Counted from the stretch's first letter, positions 44,499-53,186 are shown. The stretch is 64,000 nt of DNA from Thermoplasmata archaeon (GCA_021820525.1 JAKADM010000001.1:186001-250000), one strand, 5' to 3'. Program-made: numbers and translations. The notes: a model not told the origin generated them from the letters alone.

Positions 44499-44945
44499 GT
44501 GAAAAATAAGGCTCTATTCGTTGACAGGGACGGGACCATTAATAGAGATTGCCCCTATTGCAAGGACCCTTCCCAGATACAGATTTATGAAGATGTAGTA
44601 GGATTAATGAAAGAATACCAGGAAAAGGGCTATATAATAATAATAGTCACAAACCAGTCCGGTATAAACAGAGGATATTTCACGCTGAAGCAATTCAACG
44701 ACTTTCAAGATGAATTGATCAGGACACTGATGGATAGGGGAGTAGTAGTTAAGGATACCTTTTTCTGCCCCCACAGGCCCGATGAAAACTGCAATTGCAG
44801 GAAACCAAATACAGGGTTAATAGAAGAGGCCGCTAAGAAATATGACATTGATATATCGCAATCCATAATAATTGGTGACAGAGATGATATGGAAGGAGAA
44901 ATTGGAAGAAAGCTCGGGATAAAGTATATAATAGTAAATCATTAG
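44499..44945 (+). CDS. gmhB: D-glycero-D-manno-heptose 1,7-bisphosphate phosphatase
   Basis: The 148-aa HAD phosphatase shows motif I DRDGTIN (nucleophile and acid/base Asp), motif II TNQSG and motif III/IV CRKPNTGL with IIGDRDDM. The zinc loop CPHRPDENCNCRKP is characteristic of GmhB. The early DRDGTINRDCPYC also fits. It removes the C7 phosphate from the HddA product, giving heptose 1-phosphate ready for nucleotide activation. It runs divergently from gmhA-hddA across a 160-base gap. Confidence 0.93.
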   Translation: MKNKALFVDRDGTINRDCPYCKDPSQIQIYEDVVGLMKEYQEKGYIIIIVTNQSGINRGYFTLKQFNDFQDELIRTLMDRGVVVKDTFFCPHRPDENCNCRKPNTGLIEEAAKKYDIDISQSIIIGDRDDMEGEIGRKLGIKYIIVNH

Positions 44946-44998
44946 AATAAAATGAGAAACTAATTATCTTTTTAATTTAAATTATTGTTAAAGAATAA

Positions 44999-45008
44999 GA
45001 TTATAAGC
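44999..45008 (+). promoter_or_regulatory. TATA element of 45.0-kb membrane protein
   Basis: GATTATAAGC is centred 25 bases before the ATG at 45028; leaderless spacing. Confidence 0.4.
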
Positions 45009-45027
45009 AACCCCTCATACGGTACAT

Positions 45028-45402
45028 ATGGCCGAAATAGGAGTAATAAGATACTTTCTCGCAGTTCTAGGTGGGGCAATTTCACTTCTAAGTGGAATAA
45101 TATTAATTGTAATAGGGGTGTTTGGCGGTGCGATTTCAACTGTACTTGTCTTTTCACCAGCTGTAGCCGCAGGCGTGTTTGCAGGTGCGGGATTCTTAAT
45201 TGTTATAGTTTTTGGAGCAATTATATCTTTTCTGTCCTTTGCCATTATAAATTATGCAAAGGAACTCAGGTCAAGCAGCAAAGGTAAGCTTACTTATGGT
45301 TTCCTCATAATCTTGTTCAGCATTGTTCTCTTCCTTATGGGTGCGGGATTTGGAATTGGTCCAATTATTTCTGGCATAGCAGGAATTCTAATCCTTCTTT
45401 AA
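45028..45402 (+). CDS. Small four-TM membrane protein
   Basis: The 124-aa protein has hydrophobic segments at about residues 8-30, 34-49, 51-74 and 88-122 (the last long enough for two passes), with Gly/Ala/Ile-rich helices and a polar KELRSSSKGK loop. DUF4064-type proteins look similar, but I cannot confirm it. It faces the TrmB-like regulator gene tail to tail; the two stops are 13 bases apart. Confidence 0.6.
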   Translation: MAEIGVIRYFLAVLGGAISLLSGIILIVIGVFGGAISTVLVFSPAVAAGVFAGAGFLIVIVFGAIISFLSFAIINYAKELRSSSKGKLTYGFLIILFSIVLFLMGAGFGIGPIISGIAGILILL

Positions 45403-45415
45403 TTTTTTAAATTCT

Positions 45416-45817
45416 TTATTCATTCTGAAAAAACTTTCTTCTTGAGCTCAGTTCTGATATAAGATCGTTCAGCAGTTTTTCCATACCACTCCTTAAAGAT
45501 TCTATTCTCGCCCTTACCATATCTGCCATTTTGTCTATGGGCAGAAGACTGTAAACATAATAATAACCGCCTTCCTGGATTATTCTTGTATCCCTGACCA
45601 CAAGGCCGCAATTAATCAATTTCTGAAGCGACCTGTATACTGTGCTGCTTTCTTTCCCCGTAAGCTGGGATATTTCATTTACGGATTTCCACTGACCTTC
45701 ATCAAGTGAATAAAATACTATTACCTCGGTAGGTCCCAGGGAGAATAATGTCTCCAAAAGATCAGAACAGCAGGCTATATCAGAACTGATTTTTGAAGAT
45801 AGATTATCTCTTGCCAC
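45416..45817 (-). CDS. TrmB-like winged-helix regulator
   Basis: The 133-aa protein has GPTEVIVFYSLDEGQWKSVN followed by EISQLTGKESSTVYRSLQKL and INCGLVVRD, the DNA-binding domain of TrmB-type regulators, and then a helical dimerisation part (DMVRARIESLRSGMEKLLND). The sugar-binding C-terminal domain of full TrmB is absent. It is divergent from the thioredoxin operon, which it may control. CC at residues 16-17 are extra cysteines that could sense redox state. Confidence 0.78.
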   Translation of the reverse strand: MARDNLSSKISSDIACCSDLLETLFSLGPTEVIVFYSLDEGQWKSVNEISQLTGKESSTVYRSLQKLINCGLVVRDTRIIQEGGYYYVYSLLPIDKMADMVRARIESLRSGMEKLLNDLISELSSRRKFFQNE

Positions 45818-45923
45818 GCATACTCATTATAAGGAAATATATAATGGTTTTGTATGATATTGCCAAAACCATAAATTACTTAAATCAGTAAATAATACCA
45901 GAGTGAATCTTGGAGGGATTTAA

Positions 45924-46331
45924 ATGGATGATGATTCAGAACTTGAAAACATTAGAAAGCAGATGATTGCCAGGATTCAGAGTGAAAGTATTAAGAAGGA
46001 GGTAAAAAATATGAAACCAATAGAATTGACGGACAGCACCTTTGCAGATGCAGTAAAGAAAGAAAAGATATTAGTAGTGGATTTCTGGGCATCATGGTGT
46101 GCACCATGCAGATTCCTTTCTCCCATAATTGAGGAACTTGCAAAGGATTATGCAGGTAAAATCACCTTTGGAAAAGTCGATGTGGATGCGAATCCAAGAG
46201 TGAGCGCTTCATTTAACATAAGCAGCATTCCAACCGTGATGATGTTCAAGGATGGAAAGGTTGCCGATATCAGCATTGGAGCGGTTCCAAAGCAGATGCT
46301 TGAGACGAAACTTAAAAGGCTGATGAACTGA
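45924..46331 (+). CDS. trxA: Thioredoxin with optional N-terminal extension
   Basis: The 135-aa form has FWASWCAPCRF (WCAPC at 58-62), the cis-proline SIPTVMMF and VDVDANP of a thioredoxin. Residues 1-29 are a charged helical extension (SELENIRKQMIARIQSESIK). ATG 45924 has GGAGGG at 45912-45917. An internal in-frame ATG at 46011 has an even stronger AAGGAGGT at 45996-46003, seven bases upstream, and would make the ordinary 106-aa thioredoxin. Both products may be made. It is followed after one base by the reductase-like gene, giving a compact redox operon. Confidence 0.93.
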   Translation: MDDDSELENIRKQMIARIQSESIKKEVKNMKPIELTDSTFADAVKKEKILVVDFWASWCAPCRFLSPIIEELAKDYAGKITFGKVDVDANPRVSASFNISSIPTVMMFKDGKVADISIGAVPKQMLETKLKRLMN

Positions 46332-46332
46332 A

Positions 46333-47307
46333 ATGAAATATGATGTGATCGTAATTGGAGGAGCTTTCGCAGGTCTTACTGCGGCCATATATTCATCAAG
46401 ACAGGGTATGAAAACTCTGGTCCTGACAAAGGATATAGGAGGACAGGGCCTTCTGACTAACGACATTCAAAACTATCCTGGATTCGCATCAATTTCTGGT
46501 TTTGAACTGGCCACTAAGTTTCAGGAACAGGCATCCATGTATGGCACTGAATTCATATATGATGAAGTAACGGGCCTGGAAGAAAAGGACGGCGAGTTTC
46601 AGGTAAAAACAAGAGAAGAAACATACACATGTGATTCCCTTGTCCTTGCCTTTGGAAAAACACCAAGAGACCTTGGCGTTCCTGGTGAGGAAAAGTACAA
46701 GGGTAGAGGGGTGTCCTATTGCTCCATATGCGACGGGCCTCTTTACAGGAAGAAGGATGTGATGGTTGCAGGTGCCGGAGACCACGCACTGCAGGCGGCC
46801 CTTTATCTTGCAACAGTTGCGTCAAAAGTATATGTGCCCCAGAGAGGAAACAGGATCTCTGGTTCTGAAGATATGATACAGGATGCAAAGTCCCTTGACA
46901 ACATCGAATTCCTATATGAATCCGAGGTTGCTGAGATTAAGGGCGACAAAACTGTGCAGTCGGTTACACTCAAGACTAAATCTGGGTCAATATCCGATGT
47001 TCCTGTTAAGGCAGTGTTTGTGGAAATGGGATACGTTGCAAAAACGTCCATGCTGAAAGGCTTTGTAGACATGAATAAGGATGGAGAAGTCCTGATTGAC
47101 ATGAACGGTGCTACCAGCCATGCAGGAGTATTTGCCGCAGGTGATGTTACAAATATACCATACAAGCAGGCCATTATTTCAGCAGGCCAGGGTTCTGTAG
47201 CTGCCCTTTCAGCCATTAACTTCATACACAGAAAGCGGGGCAAGGGCGCAATGAAATCAGACTGGAAATATATTGATACATCGAAGTCTGAGAAGGTAAA
47301 ACTATGA
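46333..47307 (+). CDS. trxB: Thioredoxin reductase-like FAD/NAD(P) flavoprotein
   Basis: The 324-aa protein is a low-molecular-weight thioredoxin reductase type. FAD binding is GGAFAGLTAAIYSSRQG (residues 9-25), the redox pair is CSICDG (C130, C133) and the pyridine-nucleotide loop is VAGAGDHALQAALY. A late GVFAAGDVTNIPYKQ holds the second FAD site. The pyridine nucleotide loop has GAGDHA where TrxR usually has GGGDSA, and several Thermoplasma-type reductases are atypical in their NADPH use. It overlaps the Rieske gene by 4 bases, so electrons may also pass to that protein. Confidence 0.9.
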   Translation: MKYDVIVIGGAFAGLTAAIYSSRQGMKTLVLTKDIGGQGLLTNDIQNYPGFASISGFELATKFQEQASMYGTEFIYDEVTGLEEKDGEFQVKTREETYTCDSLVLAFGKTPRDLGVPGEEKYKGRGVSYCSICDGPLYRKKDVMVAGAGDHALQAALYLATVASKVYVPQRGNRISGSEDMIQDAKSLDNIEFLYESEVAEIKGDKTVQSVTLKTKSGSISDVPVKAVFVEMGYVAKTSMLKGFVDMNKDGEVLIDMNGATSHAGVFAAGDVTNIPYKQAIISAGQGSVAALSAINFIHRKRGKGAMKSDWKYIDTSKSEKVKL

Positions 47308-47636
47308 ATATAGAATTCGATCCCAATGCCTTCGATCAGAAGGGCAGGCTCAGGATAGAGAAGGCGGGGATCGACATAACCATTTTTAAAAGGAATGGAA
47401 AATTTTTCGCAGCTAATTCTAAGTGCCCCCATAAGGGTGGTCCAATGTTTCTGGCAAAAAATGTAGGGGAAATGGGAATAATGTGCCCATCACACCATAT
47501 TATTTTCAACGTTGAAAGTGGAGAAGTTATGGAAAATCCCATACCGAAAACAATGGGTGATTATGCCCTTTGTAACTCCCTTAAGACTTACAAAATAGAT
47601 TCAAATGATGGAAAATATTATGTGATTGTGGATTAA
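47304..47636 (+). CDS. Rieske-type [2Fe-2S] ferredoxin
   Basis: The 110-aa protein has the two cluster motifs CPHKGGPM (C41, H43) and CPSHHIIF (C61, H64), the small soluble type like the NirD or dioxygenase ferredoxin component. The second motif has His-His in place of the usual His-Gly. Because it is translationally coupled (ATGA) to the flavoprotein before it, the pair resembles reductase-ferredoxin couples of oxygenase or nitrite-reductase systems. No oxygenase is in the window. Its stop overlaps the stop of the TPR gene by 4 bases. Confidence 0.88.
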   Translation: MNIEFDPNAFDQKGRLRIEKAGIDITIFKRNGKFFAANSKCPHKGGPMFLAKNVGEMGIMCPSHHIIFNVESGEVMENPIPKTMGDYALCNSLKTYKIDSNDGKYYVIVD

Positions 47637-48718
47637 AGCTTGAATTTCTTCTTATTTTTTCTCCACCATATTCTGTCCAGATAATTATTTACGATCTCTT
47701 CCTGAAACTCCTTTTCATGGAGTTTGTCGAAGATAATCTGGGCCTCGTCTATTTTGTTTAATTTATACAGGCATATTCCCTCGTGGAGCGATGCTTCCTC
47801 GTCTTCCTCAATTTCCTGGGCAGTTCTAAAAGAGTTTGCGGCCTTTTCGAATTCATCCAATGATTCCAGTATTTTTCCCTTTATGATATATGCCTCTTTG
47901 TTGTCTTCATCCAGTGCGATTGCACCATCTATAACTTCCATTGCCCTGTCGTAATATTCCCTATCCAGATAGAATTCAGCCAGATCAAGCATTGGTTCAA
48001 CATCCTCTGGGGATATTTCAACTGCCTTTTCGTAGTATTTCTCAGCAAGTTTCTCATCGTCCATTTCATCAAGGAGAGATGCAAGATCTGAAAAAAATGC
48101 AGGCTGCTGATCATCTATGGCAATGCACTCCATAATGTAGTTAAGAGCATCGCCTATTCTGTTCATAGCAAGAGAATCTCTGAACAACATGTAAAGCGCT
48201 TCCAGATTCTGCGGATCTGCCCTTACCATCTCCTTCAGTATTTTCATGCTTTCATCTATTTTGCCCGCTTCCTCCATAATTCTGCAGAAATTCAGTGCAT
48301 ATTCCGGATTCTTATCCATTTTGTAAGCTGCCTCAGCCTCAATGAGTGCCTTCTTTTCATCACCCATGTTTTCATAAATATTGCTCTTTATGTAATGGGC
48401 CTCCACCATATCATGATTCTTCAGGACGTCATTTACCATATTCAGGCTCTGCTTCATGTCCCCAAGGGCCATTATTAAGGAGGCATATTGCAATGCAAAT
48501 TCAGGTCTCTCCCTGTCAAGACTATAAGCTTTTTCCGCATGTTTCTTTGCCTTTTCAACATCACCCATCTCCACAAGTGCCTCAGAGGCAAGTGAATAGG
48601 CGTCAGGTCTTGCAGGATCTATCTCAATAGCTTTGAGAAAGTACTCAAGACTCTTTTCATACTCGCCATTTGAAAGGAGTTCAAACCCTTTCCTGATTTC
48701 TTCATCATAATTTGTCAA
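47633..48718 (-). CDS. Tetratricopeptide-repeat protein
   Basis: The 361-aa protein is built from about nine TPR units of 34 residues (KSLEYFLKAIEIDPARPDAY, AKKHAEKAYSLDRERPEFAL, LAEKYYEKAVEISPEDVEPM, AMEVIDGAIALDEDNKEAYI). No signal peptide, membrane span or enzyme domain is visible, so it is a cytoplasmic scaffold. The last 40 residues are charged (WWRKNKKKFKL). The partners are unknown. Confidence 0.9.
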   Translation of the reverse strand: MTNYDEEIRKGFELLSNGEYEKSLEYFLKAIEIDPARPDAYSLASEALVEMGDVEKAKKHAEKAYSLDRERPEFALQYASLIMALGDMKQSLNMVNDVLKNHDMVEAHYIKSNIYENMGDEKKALIEAEAAYKMDKNPEYALNFCRIMEEAGKIDESMKILKEMVRADPQNLEALYMLFRDSLAMNRIGDALNYIMECIAIDDQQPAFFSDLASLLDEMDDEKLAEKYYEKAVEISPEDVEPMLDLAEFYLDREYYDRAMEVIDGAIALDEDNKEAYIIKGKILESLDEFEKAANSFRTAQEIEEDEEASLHEGICLYKLNKIDEAQIIFDKLHEKEFQEEIVNNYLDRIWWRKNKKKFKL

Positions 48719-48917
48719 TTTATATCCTGTGGAAATGAAGGGATTGTTATTATACCTTTTCTGTTAAATCTTGCTTTGTATTGATGCACGTAAGGGAGCA
48801 GTTAACCTTAATTTATATGAATCTTAAATCCCAGGGTGTCAAGAACATAACTGAACAAACTTCACACATTAAATTTTATCTTAAAAACTGTTTTAACCCA
48901 AAAACAAATCTCCCCAT

Positions 48918-49928
48918 ATGATTGCACAGCGCACAGAAAGGATGTGCGAAGAGATCCAGAGAAAATTCTATGCTATGGGCTATGGTAATACCCCGCTGGT
49001 TTCCATAGGCCTTGAAAATGGATCACAAATATTGGCAAAATTGGAATGGTTCAATCCGTCCGGATCCATAAAATCAAGAGCCGCATTCTTCATGATTTAT
49101 GAAAAACTGCTGAAAGATGATAAAAATAAAGAGAGGACATTCGTGGAAGGCACTTCAGGAAATACGGGCATTGCAATTGCGGAGGTTTGCAGAACACTGG
49201 GAATAAAGTCTCAAATAATTATTCCTCCAGGCACAATGAAGGAAACTATTGAAAAGTTGAGGGAGACCGGAACGGATCTTATCATTACACAGGAAGAAAA
49301 TAATGTTACAAGTACAGAGAAGGCCATTAATATGGCTGTGGAAAAATCCATAAATGAAAGTGAAAGATACGTGAATTTACACCAACATGGAAATGAGATG
49401 AACTGGAAATCACATTATTATACAACCGGGCCTGAGATACTTAAAAGATATGATGGCAATATGGATTTCCTCATAATTGCCATGGGTACAGGGGGCTCAA
49501 TTATAGGCCTTAGCAGATTCTTTAAGGAGAGAAAGAATACAGTGAATGTTATGATTCAGGCCGATTCAAATTCATACATTCAGGGGATAAGGAACTTCAG
49601 GAAAGCGAAAGACAAGAAGCTCATTATTGACAATCTTGATGTTATAGATGAAATGTACAGTGTAAGCGACAGAGATGCCGCTGGGGGTGTCAGAGAACTC
49701 ATTCAAGTTTATGGCATATATGCAGGATTCTCCTCGGGTGCAAATTATATTGTAGCAAAAAGGTTTGCAAAGAATTATCCAGGTTCTAAGATCCTCACTG
49801 TTTTCCCTGACAGCGCTGAGAAGTACATTTCACTCTATTCTAAATTGAACATATGGTCCTTGGATAAGGCTGGAACCACTGACTTTCGTGATCTGAATTT
49901 ACTTTCAAACAATGTAAAGGTCCTTTAA
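48918..49928 (+). CDS. PLP-dependent cysteine synthase / cystathionine beta-synthase-like enzyme
   Basis: The 336-aa protein is a fold-type II PLP enzyme. It opens GNTPLVSIG, has the PLP lysine in NPSGSIKSRAA, EGTSGNTGIAIAE (asparagine-loop binding the substrate carboxylate) and the glycine loop MGTGGSIIGLSRF for the phosphate. These match cysteine synthase-type enzymes (O-acetylserine or O-phosphoserine sulfhydrylase). No CBS domain is attached. EGTSGNTG is as in CysK/CysM. Which donor it uses cannot be told by sequence alone. Confidence 0.88.
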   Translation: MIAQRTERMCEEIQRKFYAMGYGNTPLVSIGLENGSQILAKLEWFNPSGSIKSRAAFFMIYEKLLKDDKNKERTFVEGTSGNTGIAIAEVCRTLGIKSQIIIPPGTMKETIEKLRETGTDLIITQEENNVTSTEKAINMAVEKSINESERYVNLHQHGNEMNWKSHYYTTGPEILKRYDGNMDFLIIAMGTGGSIIGLSRFFKERKNTVNVMIQADSNSYIQGIRNFRKAKDKKLIIDNLDVIDEMYSVSDRDAAGGVRELIQVYGIYAGFSSGANYIVAKRFAKNYPGSKILTVFPDSAEKYISLYSKLNIWSLDKAGTTDFRDLNLLSNNVKVL

Positions 49929-49999
49929 TTTATAATGGAATTGCGTATAATTGATCATGGTTTAATCTCACTTTAAAACTTGCATCCTCTTATTAAAAA
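49929..49999. other. Spacer before GC-rich element
   Basis: A short AT-rich spacer. It contains CTTTAAAAC near 49972-49980, a possible TATA element if the adjacent GC-rich element is transcribed rightward. Confidence 0.3.
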
Positions 50000-50290
50000 T
50001 TACCTTTTAAACTCCCTTCTGGATCTTTCAATCAGCCTCATATAGGGCAGACAGAGGTCCCCGGATATCAGGACCCCAACACAGGGCGATTCTCTTTTCC
50101 CCCTCTGGGGCACCAGCCTTGAAAGGACCATCAGTATGGAATACAATAGGCAACTGGCAACGGGCTGCATCGGATAATCCAATCTAAATGAGCCTCCCGG
50201 TCTTCCTATGGGGTTCTTACAGCTTTTCAACGGCCTCCATTAATTACCTTAACTTTCCACTTTTTCCGGGCATTTTTTTCTCTGCGAACC
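50000..50290. ncRNA. Candidate structured RNA in GC-rich intergenic island (strand uncertain)
   Basis: In a 500-base gap between two genes this stretch is visibly GC-richer than its surroundings. It contains hairpin-forming sequences: GGTCC/GGACC arms at 50056-50074, and GGCTGCAT (50163-50170) with ATGAGCC (50189-50195), extended by CG/CG after a bulge. Both strands have stops and no protein-like frame. Leftward, TTTAAATAA near 50352-50360 would start a transcript around 50333; rightward, CTTTAAAAC near 49975 would do. In AT-rich thermoacidophiles such islands are often stable RNAs. I could not match it to tRNA, SRP RNA or RNase P RNA. Confidence 0.35.
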
Positions 50291-50428
50291 AATCAGCTTA
50301 CAAAACCGTTCAGGGGGTTCCTTCATATTATTTTCTTAATATGCCTCAATTATTTAAACACATTATTTATGATAAATATGCAGACATATCTTCAAGCAAA
50401 ATAGAGGTTAAGCATTTAAATAAGAAAA

Positions 50429-51172
50429 TTATATATTTTTATTAAAGTTCGCCTTTCTCTTTTCAAGAAAAGCCATGGCACCTTCCTTCTGGTTTTCCGT
50501 TCTGAAAAGATCTCCAAAATATTCCTTTTCCATCTCAAATCCAGAATCTACTGGTTTTCTAATTAACTCCTTAATATTTGCCAGGGCCTCATATGGTAAA
50601 GATTCGTATTCAGAAGCAATCTCTCTGGCTCTTCCAAGATAATCTTCCTGTATTTCATTTATTATATTCATTGACAGAGCTTTTTCAGCATTAAATTTCA
50701 ATCCTCTTGACACGAGTTCGAAGGCCTTTGTCTCACCCACGGTTCTGAGCAACCTCTGGGTACCGCCAAATCCCGGAAGGATTCCAAGGGTAATTTCAGG
50801 GAGGCCGAATACAGTTGAAGGATGGGCTATTCTGTAATCGCAGGATAGGGCAAGTTCAAAACCACCACCCAGTGCGAAACCATGTATTGCTGCAATAACT
50901 GGCATTTTTCTAGACTGGATGAAGTCCATTACATCGTGGCCTCTCCTTGCAAAGTCATAGGCCTTCTGGGGGTCCATCTGTGTAAAGAGGTTTATGTCTG
51001 CGCCTGCACTGAATGCCCTGTTATTCCCATATATGATTCCGATCTTTCTTTCATCCTTCAGTGCTTCCTCAATTTCTTCAAGGGTTTCAATGTTCAGGGG
51101 ATTGGTTGATTTTTCCCTGTTTATCATCACTGTAATTACTCTCCCTTTTTGCTCCACCTTTACATTGTTCAT
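50429..51172 (-). CDS. Enoyl-CoA hydratase/isomerase family protein
   Basis: The 247-aa crotonase-fold enzyme hydrates 2-enoyl-CoA. AFSAGADINLF forms the oxyanion loop, FALGGGFELALSCDYRIA contains the first catalytic region, and FGLPEITLGILPGFGGTQRL provides the second (Glu). It is the last gene of a three-gene leftward operon; it overlaps the dehydrogenase by 4 bases. GGGFELAL lacks the usual second Glu position of bona fide hydratases only if aligned strictly, so an isomerase or other crotonase function is possible. Confidence 0.9.
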   Translation of the reverse strand: MNNVKVEQKGRVITVMINREKSTNPLNIETLEEIEEALKDERKIGIIYGNNRAFSAGADINLFTQMDPQKAYDFARRGHDVMDFIQSRKMPVIAAIHGFALGGGFELALSCDYRIAHPSTVFGLPEITLGILPGFGGTQRLLRTVGETKAFELVSRGLKFNAEKALSMNIINEIQEDYLGRAREIASEYESLPYEALANIKELIRKPVDSGFEMEKEYFGDLFRTENQKEGAMAFLEKRKANFNKNI

Positions 51173-52017
51173 TTTTTCACCTCATAATCATAGAAGCCCT
51201 TTCCACTCTTCCTGCCGAAATATCCGCCATCCACCATGTTTTTAAGTGTTATGGGGGGCTTGAATGAAGGTTCTCCAAAATCCCTGTATAAAACCTCCAT
51301 TATGTCATAGCACACATCCAGGCCAATGAAGTCTGCAAGTTCCAGAGGGCCCATTGGATGGTTCATGCCAAGCCTGAATGTTTTATCAATATCTGCAGGG
51401 GATGCAATGCCCTGCTCATAGGTCAGGATTGCTTCCCTTATGAGAGGCATCAGAATCCTGTTGGAAATAAATCCTGGAAAATTCTTTGAAAATACTGGAT
51501 CCTTACCGATGGATACAAGTATATCTCTGGATTTTTCAAGAACATCCCTTGAGGTTGACTGGGATGGAACAATTTCAACAAGAGACATTACCGGAACAGG
51601 ATTGAAGAAATGTATGCCCAGAAACCTTTCCCTGTTCTTTACACTTCCTGAAAGTACATCTATGGATATGGACGATGTGTTTGAACCTATGATTGTATCA
51701 TCTCTAACCACCGATGAGATTGATTTGAGCGTTTCCTGTTTAATGTTTAGCCTTTCAAAAACAGCCTCTATAACCATATCCATCTCTTCAAGGGATTCTA
51801 CGGAATTCAAAAGCTCTATTCTTTTCATTATTTCTTCTGGCGTTTCCTTAATTTTTCCCTTCTTTTCAAGTCTTTCCAGTGAATTTGCTATGTCTTTCCT
51901 TGCAAAATTGAGAGCATCCGGACTCACATCTATTATTCTCACATTATGCCCGGCCTGTGCAAACACCTGGCCTATACCCCTTCCCATTGTTCCTGCTCCG
52001 ACAACACCAACCTTCAT
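51169..52017 (-). CDS. 3-hydroxyacyl-CoA dehydrogenase
   Basis: The 282-aa enzyme oxidises 3-hydroxyacyl-CoA with NAD. It begins MKVGVVGAGTMGRGIGQVFA (NAD loop GAGTMG), has HFFNPVPVMSLVEI with the catalytic His, and GFISNRILMPLIREA leading to the substrate-binding helical domain. Length equals the short single-domain type (FadB2/HBDH). ATG 52017 overlaps the thiolase stop (ATGA); reading further upstream gives an unrelated His/Arg-rich lead. Confidence 0.95.
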   Translation of the reverse strand: MKVGVVGAGTMGRGIGQVFAQAGHNVRIIDVSPDALNFARKDIANSLERLEKKGKIKETPEEIMKRIELLNSVESLEEMDMVIEAVFERLNIKQETLKSISSVVRDDTIIGSNTSSISIDVLSGSVKNRERFLGIHFFNPVPVMSLVEIVPSQSTSRDVLEKSRDILVSIGKDPVFSKNFPGFISNRILMPLIREAILTYEQGIASPADIDKTFRLGMNHPMGPLELADFIGLDVCYDIMEVLYRDFGEPSFKPPITLKNMVDGGYFGRKSGKGFYDYEVKK

Positions 52018-53186
52018 GATACCACCTCCACTGTCATGGTATGACCACCACCGCCTCCGTGGCAAAGTGTAGCAATGCCTTTCTCCATCTTATTGTTCCT
52101 GAGTTCGTTCAGAAGTGTCACAACAATCCTCGAACCGCTGTTTCCCAGGGGATGGCCGAGAGCAATTGCACCGCCATATATATTAAAGTGGTCTTCAGGG
52201 ACTTCAAGTTCATCCCTTACAATAATAGAAGCTGCGGAAAAGGCTTCATTGTGCTCCACGAGATCGAAATCTGAAATCTTCCATCCTCTCTTTTCGAGGA
52301 GCCTCCTTGTGGAAGGAATGGGTGCCTCAACAAAATCCCTTGGATCAAGGGAAGCAGACTCAAATCCAGTGATCTTTCCAATGGGCCTCAATCCATACTC
52401 TTCCACCGCCTTTGAAGATGCCAGAACAAGTGCGGATGCGCCATCAGATATCTGTGAGGAATTCCCTGCCGTATGTATTCCATCTTGATTAAACGCTGGT
52501 TTCAATTTTCCCAAAGTTTCCATGTCAGTTACTCTAATCCCTTCATCCTCCTTCATATCGCCGACAGGAACAATTTCCTTTGCAAACAATCCCTTCTCGG
52601 TTGCCTTCTTTGCCCTTATATTGCTTTCAAGGGCAAACTGGTCAATCTTTTCCCTGGTGAGATTGTATTTTAATGCAGTTTTGTCAGCATAATATCCCAT
52701 GGAATATCCGTAAAAAGCATCCATCAGGCCATCGTTATAGAGAGAATCTGTAAGCCTTTCACTGTCATTGAACATGTTTTTTACGCCCCATCTGAAGGCG
52801 CTTGAAAGAAGATAGGGGGCCCTGCTCATGCTTTCTGTTCCCCCTGCAACAATAATGCCCTTTTCGCCGAGCATTATTTCCCTTGAGGCGTTCTCCATTG
52901 CGAGCATACCAGATGCACACACAACATTCACTGTATTCTTTGTCACAGTGTCAGGCAGGCCACCGAGCCTGGCACATTGCCCTGCAAGATTCTGACCGTT
53001 TCCCGCCTGTATGACGTTTCCATAAAGAACCTCTTCAACATTTGACGGTTCGAGGTTTGCCCTTGAAACTGCGTCCCTTATGGCCATACCTCCAAGCTCG
53101 GCTGCACTGTAATTCTTAAGGGTTTTTCCAAACTTCCCTATGGGTGTTCTGGAAGCAGAAATTATGTAGACTTCACTCTGAGACAT
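52014..53186 (-). CDS. Acetyl-CoA acetyltransferase (thiolase)
   Basis: The 390-aa enzyme is a type II thiolase. The nucleophile is in NVVCASGMLAMENA (Cys at about residue 90), the catalytic His in GGAIALGHPLGNSGSR and the second Cys in LCHGGGGGHTM. It cleaves 3-ketoacyl-CoA or condenses two acetyl-CoA. As first gene of the operon with hydroxyacyl-CoA dehydrogenase and enoyl-CoA hydratase it suggests acyl-CoA or branched amino-acid breakdown, though it could also feed the mevalonate route with the HMG-CoA reductase at 59 kb. Confidence 0.95.
   Translation of the reverse strand: MSQSEVYIISASRTPIGKFGKTLKNYSAAELGGMAIRDAVSRANLEPSNVEEVLYGNVIQAGNGQNLAGQCARLGGLPDTVTKNTVNVVCASGMLAMENASREIMLGEKGIIVAGGTESMSRAPYLLSSAFRWGVKNMFNDSERLTDSLYNDGLMDAFYGYSMGYYADKTALKYNLTREKIDQFALESNIRAKKATEKGLFAKEIVPVGDMKEDEGIRVTDMETLGKLKPAFNQDGIHTAGNSSQISDGASALVLASSKAVEEYGLRPIGKITGFESASLDPRDFVEAPIPSTRRLLEKRGWKISDFDLVEHNEAFSAASIIVRDELEVPEDHFNIYGGAIALGHPLGNSGSRIVVTLLNELRNNKMEKGIATLCHGGGGGHTMTVEVVS

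Noticed and set aside
50000-50230. 76-codon minus-strand frame in the GC-rich island
   Set aside because: No family, no start signal, Arg/Pro/Leu-rich composition as expected from translated structured RNA.
50000-50290. SRP RNA or RNase P RNA
   Set aside because: I could not find the SRP GGAAGCAGC-type loop or the paired RNase P core consensus on either strand; kept only as an unassigned RNA candidate.
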